A stretch of DNA of 64,000 nt from Mactra quadrangularis (taxonomy: Eukaryota; Mollusca; Bivalvia; Venerida; Mactridae). The notes under the pieces were generated by a model. It was given only the letters and a program-made list of their open reading frames with translations. It made no database searches and was not told the origin of the DNA. This document shows positions 56,291 to 64,000 of this stretch, piece by piece. The translations under genes and the position numbers were made by a program. Location of the stretch: positions 36,911,108 to 36,975,107 of the forward strand of contig CM046305.1 of the NCBI GenBank assembly GCA_025267735.1, in the 5' to 3' direction. Positions within the stretch are counted from its first letter, which is position 1; each line of letters starts with the position of its first letter.

Positions 56291-57107
56291 AAAATTCATT
56301 TAAACCAATGAATGGGCAGTATAGGTTAGTAATTTTATGTCGGAAATGAAATTAATAAAACAAAATCATGTGAAAGAGGTTCAAGAAGTTGGTTGAAGAA
56401 TTAAAATTAAGTGGGGTATGAAAAATAAATAAGTTCAAAGGCATTATAAACTGTTATTGTAACATAAATCATTGATATAAGGGTATATTTGGAGAATTTA
56501 TAAAAAAATTTGTGAAGAAAATTTTAACTTGTGTGGGGGAAAAACTGACTGGGGGGGAAGAAACTGACTAGTCAGTTCTTTCCCCGGGGGAAAAACTGGG
56601 CCGGCCCAGTTCTTCCCCGGGGGAAAAAACTGACTGGGGGAAAAACTGGCCTATTACACCGGGTCAGTGAATAAATATTGGGCTCAAGCTACTGACCCGG
56701 TATCACACCGTATCCGGTCAGTAACTGACTGTGTAACTAATATTAGTTTGATGATAACTTCTAAACAAAAAACAGATGATCTTGCCCTAATATTATTCCT
56801 ATAAAAGCATGTAGCCTATCAGTGAACTAAAGTGCTCTTGCAAGTACAATGTACTTGAATTAATTTCTCATAACTGTGCTTGTGATTCTGCAGTCACTGC
56901 ATTTACTGCAATAAATGATTAGTAGCAGACTTGAAAAACTTCTAAACCCTACAAATATAAAGTTTAGGACATTGCTGCGCCTTCGGGTATATGTCTACAT
57001 GGTGGATGTTGCCAAGTATCACCATTGAAGTTGAATGTTATTTAGTTGTGAGCTATCCACTAACTAGTTTGAATGTCAGTGGATTTCTAGCTATATAACT
57101 AACTAGT

Positions 57108-57360
57108 CCAGTGGTGCTTTTCACTAAAACTCTCATGAAAAAAATCTTTGCGAGTCAAAAGCAAGAAACATTAATAATATGCTCATTTTTTTGGTCAATC
57201 AATTTCAAATATCAAAGAATTGTGTAGAACATTGTATACTTTTTGAATATCAAACAATAGTTATGCTTATCATCCATCTGACATTGAATTGCTAGTAACA
57301 AAATGTATATGAAATTGACTTACGAAAACTTTTTTGTAAGAATTTTAGTGAAAAGTGCAC
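57108..57360. mobile_element. MITE 'GTGCTTTTCACAAAAATTCT', copy 3
   Basis: 253 bp, CCAGTGGTGCTTTTCACTAA at the left and GTGCACTTTTCACTAAAATT (inverse) at the right. Independent insertion. Confidence 0.6.
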
Positions 57361-58500
57361 AGTTTTATTAACCTGTCACTCATACATATGATTTCGTCGT
57401 TCAGTACATACTCTAAAATAATTGCTACATTGTATAAATTTATAGCCAGTAATCTAGATTAAAAGTGTGTACACACCATGAAATAATATTAATGTGTGAC
57501 ACGTTAATAAAATTGGACAATATGAATAAACAAGGTTAACCTGTCCTCGATACATATTAATTTACAAAACAAGGCCATCTCTCATGTACAGTACACTAAA
57601 GTATTCCTTCATATCTTAAATACTTTCAGTAGCACCAATAGCTTGACCACTTCGTAGTAACAGGTGACCACATGAATTTTATTACTTAAACCAAATACAT
57701 GTACATGTAACAATTACCAATACTTAAGTTAATCGAGGGCTAGTTCATAATTGTTTATTTATACTAGAAAACATAAAAAAATTCAAACAAAAGTCACAAT
57801 AAATATTTATTTCAGTATTTTACAATAGTTCATACAACAAACAAGTATCAAGCATACAAAATCACAATTAGCAAACTTAATCCTACATAACCAAACATTT
57901 GTCAAGTTCAAAATAAAATCTAGCTTTGATTTCATATAATATATGTAATGCACACATTTATAAAATGCACACAATACTCCATGTGGGTCTGTTCTTCCTA
58001 CACATGTAAATACTTTATCTTCTCCCCCACATTTCTACAATTTAATTGGATCTAAAAAACATTCAAATGCGTTAAACACAGTAAGTTCAGTAAGTATACC
58101 TATTCCATTAGATCTACAAATGCAACATTTATCAATACCAATACTATGTACAGGTAAGTCGGCCAATTTGCAAGGGTTGAAGTTCAAAAGTGTCAAAATC
58201 CTGGAATTCCTGAATTTCATGATTTCAGCCCCTATTACGTTGTAAAAGTACCCTATCCAATGTCACAAAAATTCTGACCTTAAGGACCAGTCCAAAAATC
58301 TTCCATCCATACATTCTGGTGTAATTTCTTCAAGACAAAATTCCAACATGTATACATTAAAATATTCAGTCCTAATTAGAAACATGATTTGTTAAGATAC
58401 AACACAATATTGAAAGGCTAACAACACTCATATAGACAGAGGTAGTTAATTGGCTTAAAACTTTTACCACTCATATACTTATTGTTTGTAGGAATAATGA
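57361..58500. other. Noncoding AT-rich stretch
   Basis: No repeat family or exon recognised. May contain the 3' UTR end of the minus-strand gene whose stop is at 61859. Confidence 0.35.
57806..57811 (-). terminator. Candidate poly(A) signal for the unidentified minus-strand gene
   Basis: AATAAA on the minus strand, 4 kb after the TGA, in AT-rich unbroken sequence. It is one of several possible signals, so weak. Confidence 0.2.
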
Positions 58501-58633
58501 TGGCTATACATTTACACCATAGCCAGTCTACGAAATTAGTGGGTGCCCGATTGCCCAGGACAACCTATTTCCAGATAGGGCAACCAAAAATTTCTTTTGG
58601 GCAACCGTATTTCTACAAACATAGTCCTAGCCT

Positions 58634-58797
58634 CTGAATGACTTATTCAGGCAACCACTTTCATATCCTAATTTCGTAGACTAATAAACTGAATGACTTA
58701 TTCAGGCAACCACTTTCATATCCTAATTTCGTAGACTAATAAACTGAATGACTTATTCAGGCAACCACTTTCATATCCTAATTTCGTAGACTAATAA
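58634..58797. repeat. 55-bp tandem repeat, 3 units
   Basis: CTGAATGACTTATTCAGGCA starts at 58634, 58689 and 58744, with identical units ending TTTCGTAGACTAATAA. Follows a GTTGCCC repeat related to 7795-7880. Confidence 0.8.
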
Positions 58798-58880
58798 CTA
58801 TCTTATATGAACTTCAAACTAAAATTCTAACACTGAAAGATTTTATATTTTCATTTTAGCAAAAATACTGGAAAGACACT

Positions 58881-58994
58881 GAATATTCATCAACTTTGGT
58901 GTTAGATCAATTTTATTTCAACTCATGAACTCATGAACTCATGAAATGTTTTCTGACCTCACTCTGTGAAATAAAACCAAAGTCGATGAATATC
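58881..58994. mobile_element. Palindromic MITE, copy 2 (short)
   Basis: 114 bp with ATTCATCAACTTTGGTGT inverted at the right and an internal GAACTCAT triplication. Confidence 0.5.
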
Positions 58995-59295
58995 TTCTAT
59001 ATACAATTGTTTGATATTTTTCCCGGTATGTAAATTGACTTATCAGCATCATGTGAATTAGTAAGTGAATCAAAAAATAGAAATTAAGACAGTAATTACA
59101 ATTTACATGGCAAAAACAAAAATCAATTCAACAAAAAAATGTTTAAATAATACTAAGTTTGATAATAAATTCACAAGCAAAACATTGTCACCATTAAATA
59201 TATACAATTCAATTACATTCATCTAATACAAGGACTCACACATAGTTTATCACACAGCCAGATATAACATTATCATACAAAATCAATAAAAAAAC

Positions 59296-59700
59296 AAGAG
59301 CTGTCAGAGGAGACAGCATACTCGACTAAGTAAGTATTTGTCACATGAGATGTGGTTGATAATAACGAACATACATATTTGAAAATTTGAAAATGATACC
59401 TTAACAAGGAATATACATGTATATTTAAAGTTTGATGTCGATACCTAAAAAATGTAATTGGAGTTATGAACCTTGTCATATGAGATGTGGTTGATAATAA
59501 GGAATATATATTTAAAGTTTGAAGTTGATACCTAAAGAAATAAAACAGTTGCAGTAAAAACAAATATGTTTTAAAGAAAACTCTAAATTCAAGGGGGGAT
59601 AATTCAGGAAAAAAATGTATTTGGAGTTATGAACCTTGTCACATAAGAAGAGGTTGATAATAAGGAACATATATTGAAAGTTTGAAGTCCATTACTATTA
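59296..59700. repeat. 'AACAAGAGCTGTCAG' repeat with ~170-bp subunits, copy 1
   Basis: Starts AACAAGAGCTGTCAGAGGAG, then repeats TTGGAGTTATGAACCTTGTC...GATGTGGTTGATAATAAGGA two to three times. A longer copy is at 63438-63962. I recall this start as common in bivalve genomes. Confidence 0.6.
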
Positions 59701-60078
59701 ACATAATGAGTTAAAATCAAGAAGTGCTTCAGAAAATAGAAGGCAATGACTGTCCAATTATCATAGACCACTTGTTTGAGGAAATTTGAGGACTTCCACA
59801 GCAATACATACTAATGCACAGATAACACACAAAAAATATTCAGACAACCTAAATTCAAAACCTTAAATACTGCTTACACATACTGTAGACTGTGACTCTA
59901 CAGGTTTTCTCATGAAAGACAAGGAAAGGACAGAAAAATTATATCAATACAAGAATGAATGCACCAAACAACAAAAAATTGCACAAAACAAATGTACTAT
60001 ATTAGGATGAACAAAATATACTTTCACTATAGAGTGAATAGAAACAAAATGAAGAATTGTTAAAATACAGTAAAGCTA

Positions 60079-60404
60079 CAGTCCCATTAACATAAAAATA
60101 GCCATGAGGGCACCGTGCGAACAAGTTCTGCAAGGACCCGTACGAAGTCTTGCACACCCGTACAATCTGTTACGTTTTTACCAGGGTCCGTGAGATGAGC
60201 CATGGATACACGTAACAGTTTCAGAGTCAAATCGTGAACAAAATCTTGGCTGAGTATGGATTAAACATGCATATCTTCCAGCTACGGCTCAGTGCCGGTG
60301 TATTGTTTTGTACCATGTGCATACCGTCGCCCTGATACGCAAGGCTCCCCACGGCCTACGATTGTCTGCACGTACAGGTAACAAGCCAAAATTTTATGGG
60401 ACTG
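60079..60404. mobile_element. GC-rich MITE 'CAGTCCCATAAA', copy 2
   Basis: 326 bp, collinear with copy 1 with scattered changes and small gaps. Lies in the noncoding stretch after the unidentified minus-strand gene. Confidence 0.7.
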
Positions 60405-61063
60405 AGACATAAAATTTCACTATAAAGACACCATTGGTTATAGCAAAATCATGCTATGTTTGAAGATTTTAAGGGCCCAAATGCATAATGTATTTATAAG
60501 AAGTAAAAGGTCCCCATTTTAAGACCATTTTTTTTCGATAATTGTTCCAACAGTGAAACTTGACTGTATCATGATTACTATGATCAGAATTGCGCAAGGT
60601 CAGGCTTTTAAGAACGGCGGGAAATTAAATTTCAATGATGAATTTCAAATCTTGATTTTCTTGCAAAATGACTTCCTAAAATATGAATATTATAAAAGTT
60701 GAAATATATAGGTTACAGAATAAATAGATATTACCTCTAATTGATTAATTATAAAAAATTTAAAATCAAAACACAATAAATAGCATTAAAAGTAATAAAT
60801 TCTACATAAAACCTTCTCTAGACATCTGATAGGACCTTTGGGCATACAGGCATATGGGAATGAAAGTGTTAGCAGACAAGAAAGAAGTTCAGAATGTAAG
60901 GATACACAAAAAAGTAGTTCCACAGTTTAAGGATAAAAAAAGTAGTTCTATGTAAAAATGATACAAAAAGTAGCCCTAATCAAAATGATTAATGAAAATG
61001 ATGTTGAACATAATAACGAATTACAACAGTTGCTCCACACTGTAATGATTCAAAAAAAAAGTT

Positions 61064-61206
61064 TAACCCGATAAAATTCTTTAATCTGAGCTGGCATTGA
61101 ACCCACAACCTTCTGACTTGTAAGGGCATTGCGAGACACTACCAAATTGCCATAAAAGCTAGCTCGAAGACAAGCTTGTACAAGAGCCATTTTATACCTC
61201 TGCTAC
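61064..61206 (-). repeat. tRNA-derived SINE family 3, copy 2
   Basis: Similar to 8617-8770. Minus strand reads GGCAATTTGGTAGTGTCTCG then GTGGGTTCAATGCC (B box). Degenerate. Confidence 0.5.
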
Positions 61207-61323
61207 ATACACCCCACTCCTCACTAGAATTTGTCCAATAATTCTTTGAGCTGCAATGCCTTAGGATAATCTAAGGGTACAATCACACAATTAATTTTTA
61301 GTGGGTTATGTACATTAGGCATA

Positions 61324-61455
61324 AAATGTTACCCCATAAAATTCATGGTCTGAGCCGGGATTAAACCCAAGACCTTTAAAGGTGTAAACAGACACTACCA
61401 TGTCCCAATAAATGCAAGCTTTAAGTTGATGGAGTAAAAGTGTGATATTATTATA
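61324..61455 (-). repeat. tRNA-derived SINE family 3, copy 3
   Basis: Third copy with CATGGTAGTGTCTG and a weakened B box (GGGTTTAATCCC). Lies next to copy 2 in the same orientation. Confidence 0.5.
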
Positions 61456-61858
61456 TCTCTGCAACAATTATTTAAGTTAATGAATCATTTACACAAGGAA
61501 TGTAAAATTTAATGATATTATGAACAATTGCAATCAATGAATAGACATGTTAATTTAAATCAATGATTTTAAACAAATCCAGAGTAAAAATGTAAAAAAA
61601 AATTTAAAAAAATTTTGAAGAAAAAATGAATGATTCTACTTTTAATTTCTGCAAAAATGCAAAAAAATCTATACTGAAAATATTAAAACAAACGTAATTT
61701 ATTATTGCAGTTCATATTTAAATAATGATATTTTGATAAAAAAACATTCATTCTTAAATAAGGCAAGTAAGTACACAATGAGTTCCCGTAGAGACATAAG
61801 TAAATGGAATTTAGAATTCATATTTGATAATATAATATATATAGTAGAGTCAATGATT

Positions 61859-62843
61859 TCAACTTGCTGCTTTTTCTATTTTTTGTTTCTTGTTTGGAGA
61901 TCCAGTCTCGGAGGAATCTGGAATTAAACACAGCAATAACACATATAATGAATTAATGTAAACTGTAATGGCATTTTATAGTCTAAGTTTAATGCTTGCA
62001 CATATACACTGGCTTTACAGCTATTTTGTTTGTTGGTTTGTTGGGTTTAACGCTGTAGCAACACATTGTATAGGTCATGTAACGACAGTCAGTCAACCTA
62101 CTCACTCCTCCTGGAAAGGCAAAATCTCTAGATTTAGCTGTTAACCAACTACTAAGTGCATACTTTTGTCAGTGACTGACAACTGCCCTACATAATTCAA
62201 AATCATTGGTAGGAGGGAGAATGGCCAAAGAAAAAATTACATGACCAAGCTCCACGAAAGTATGCCCTGCCCAAGAATCGACCCCACGATCAGTAGACTT
62301 GCGTGCTACCAACTGAGCTAGCCGGACAGCTACTTACAGCTATTTCCCCTGTCATCGGGCTACTGGTATCAGATATCTATCAATCTCCCAGGCGAGTATT
62401 TTAATCCGCTTATAAACAGGTACATAACATGGACAATAGTCACTGACTATATACTCTGGGTATTGTAGGTGATACAATATGCTAATTGATCACACATTCA
62501 TGGTGGTAAGCTCCTGGTGGAATGACTAAACAATGAATATGACTATTTATAGATGAACCCTGCATAGTGCCAAATATCATTCAAAAGATGTTTCTTGTTT
62601 AATTTAAACTATAACAAACTGCTTTTTTAAGCAGCCTAAAACAAGTGTTTTCAAGAATTAGACATCAAGTTCATGTTTTCAGGATAGTTTCTAAGTAATA
62701 GAAATTTCATTGCGAATAAACCATGAGCATGAAGTAAAACCTCAAGTGTGTTATCTCAGATCAGAGCTAAACAGTAGATGTATAAAATAATGTCTTACCA
62801 TTGGACTCGTCACCATTGACATCATTTCTAACAAGTTTTAAAG
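61859..62843 (-). CDS. Unidentified protein, last two coding exons (62843-62799, 61917-61859)
   Basis: Exon 62843-62799: acceptor TATTTTTCAG, donor ATG|GTAAGA, 45 nt, encodes LKLVRNDVNGDESN. Exon 61917-61859: acceptor TTAATTCCAG, joins in phase (G+AT = Asp), encodes DSSETGSPNKKQKIEKAAS then TGA. The C-terminus is acidic/Ser then basic (KKQKIEK), like a nuclear localisation signal. The family is not recognised. Upstream exons are not visible between 62850 and 64000, so they lie beyond the right edge. Evidence is only splice signals plus phase. Confidence 0.5.
62031..62330 (-). repeat. tRNA-derived SINE family 2, copy 2
   Basis: Head on the minus strand: TAGCTCAGTTGGTAGCACGC (A box) and GGGTCGATTCTTGG (B box). 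The body matches 13866-14173 over its full length, so the copy is probably near full length. Confidence 0.75.
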
Positions 62844-63159
62844 CTGAAAAATATTGAAATATCAGAAAAGTTTATTGTTATGTTTGACAATGATGGATAT
62901 AAATAATTTGAAAATGGAACTTTAACCTTCACATCAAACTCATACAAATGTACTATAAAAAAGTTGGGATCAAATCTTTTCCCATCACATTTATACTGAT
63001 CAATTTTTCCCCAATGAAAGTATAGACTTGTTATTTTTCCCAATGAAAAAGTGGTAGGGATAATACCAATGACCGTTTAACTTGGTCAGACTCCCATTAA
63101 TAATAATGTGAAAATGTCCAAAAAGTTCCTCTAAGGAGAGAATTTGCAAGTTAGTTATA

Positions 63160-63380
63160 CTAATTTATAGCTCAATTGTGAAACAAGTTCTTACAACTTC
63201 TGTTAATCACTTTCGAAACCGCTTCCTTGTCTTCCAGTACTGAGCTAGAAGGAAGAAGTTTCTTGCTCAAGGAAACAACACGATAGGTTTAGGATGGGAT
63301 TTGAACCAAGGCAGAGCTGACAATCCAATGATTACCAGTCCAACGTCGTAATGGCTCGGCAATGCCCACTCCTTGCAGGC
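63160..63380 (-). repeat. SINE family 1, copy d
   Basis: Uninterrupted copy: B box GGTTCAAATCCC on the minus strand and a head from ~63377 (GTGGGCATTGCCGAGCCATT). The body ends near caattgtgaaacaagttct. It shows the ancestral GGTTTAGGATGGGATTTGAA that was amplified at 14.5-15.6 kb. Confidence 0.65.
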
Positions 63381-63437
63381 CTGTAAGTACCAGTTAAAAA
63401 AGGATCCAGAAAAGCTGGTTAGACGAGTTGCTTGCAC

Positions 63438-63962
63438 AACAAGAGCTGTCAGTAGAGACAGCATGCTTAACTAAGTAAGTATTTGTCACTAGAGATGTGG
63501 TTGATGATAAGAAACATATATATTCAAGGAATAAAGAAGTTAAAGTAAAAAAAATATTTTTTTTAAAGAAAATTTTAAGTCTAGGGGAGACAATTTGGAA
63601 GAAAAAAAAATTTGGAGTTATGAACCTTGTCACATGAGATGTGGTTGATAAATAGGAACATATAAAAAGTTTGGAATTGATACCTACAGAAATAAAACAG
63701 TTGCAGTAAATGACAAATATTTTGTAAAGAAAATTCTATGTTCAAGGGGAGATAATTATAAAAAAGGTATTTGAGGTTATGAACCTTGTTACATGAGACG
63801 TGCTTGATAATAATAAACATAAATTTTAAGTTTGAAGTTGATACCTTAAGAAATAAAGAAGTTATAGTAAAAAATATTTTACTGCACAAAAACTTTAATC
63901 AGAAATTTGGACACGGACGCAGCAGCTGACAATAGGGCGAGTAGGAGAGTTCTCCATTTACT
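63438..63962. repeat. 'AACAAGAGCTGTCAG' repeat, copy 2 (longer)
   Basis: Starts AACAAGAGCTGTCAGTAGAG, carries three ATGAACCTTGTYACATGAGA subunits and ends ACGCAGCAGCTGACAATAGG GCGAGTAGGAG, probably the native right end. Confidence 0.6.
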
Positions 63963-64000
63963 TCGTAAAGTCGATCTAAAAAGTAATAGAAACAATGTTG

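Larger units (their letters stand above)
51799..56737. mobile_element. 4.94-kb TIR element carrying a two-orientation satellite
   Basis: Begins GTTACACAGTCAGTTACTGA and ends with its exact reverse complement. The inverted ends extend ~220 bp (51799-52022 and 56512-56737), including CCCCGGGG blocks and GGGCCGGCC. Between them are ~195-bp satellite units, direct up to ~55350 and inverted after that. No frame above 60 codons. The target duplication is unclear. The plan recalls bivalve pearl-type elements with internal satellite repeats but is much larger. Confidence 0.8.

Noticed and set aside
61733..61927. 64-codon plus-strand open frame
   Set aside because: It is antisense to the better-supported last exon at 61859-61917.

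Overview
The window looks like AT-rich genomic DNA of a lophotrochozoan animal, most probably a bivalve mollusc. The evidence is intron-split genes with GT/AG splice sites, a tandem pair of short-chain collagen C4-like genes (a family I know mainly from molluscs and other invertebrates), an LRAT-domain gene of a form common in molluscs, two LINEs, several tRNA-derived SINE families and very many MITEs. I assign no species, and the bivalve call is an inference.

Layout. (1) 1-17,579, minus: an HPS4-like gene (BLOC-3 subunit). I could piece together eight coding exons, from the ATG at 17,577-17,579 to a long acidic/Ser-rich exon that runs off the left edge. Its introns are full of MITEs and SINEs and hold a 30-bp minisatellite (14.5-15.6 kb) grown out of a SINE. 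Two E-boxes of the TFEB/MITF type lie just upstream of its ATG. (2) 17.8-18.9 kb: a 1.09-kb near-perfect palindrome with CRE-like sites at its apex. (3) 20.2-22.3 kb and 35.1-37.5 kb, plus: two copies of a secreted short-chain collagen C4-like gene. Both have the same two-exon structure and shared intronic inverted repeats. (4) 22.5-25.9 kb: a possible 3.4-kb TIR element without coding capacity. (5) 28.0-33.3 kb, minus: a LINE with two intact ORFs. (6) 39.4-44.4 kb, minus: a CR1-type LINE. Its PHD/coiled-coil ORF1 and its endonuclease/RT ORF2 are in the same frame, separated by one TAG, and an SGNH-hydrolase-like ORF sits just upstream. (7) 49.1-49.9 kb, plus: an LRAT-domain gene. (8) 51.8-56.7 kb: a 4.94-kb element with ~220-bp terminal inverted repeats, filled by ~195-bp satellite units (16 direct, then 5 inverted). 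(9) 57.4-64 kb: noncoding DNA and repeats, with the last two coding exons of an unidentified minus-strand gene at 61.9 and 62.8 kb.

The cellular genes (HPS4-like, C4-like, LRAT, unknown) do not form an obvious pathway. Most of the window is transposon-derived, and the most unusual structures are repeats: the palindrome, the satellite-bearing TIR element, the SINE-born minisatellite and the amber-split CR1 element. No real tRNA, rRNA or CRISPR locus was found. All splice models were built by eye from splice signals, phase and protein resemblance.
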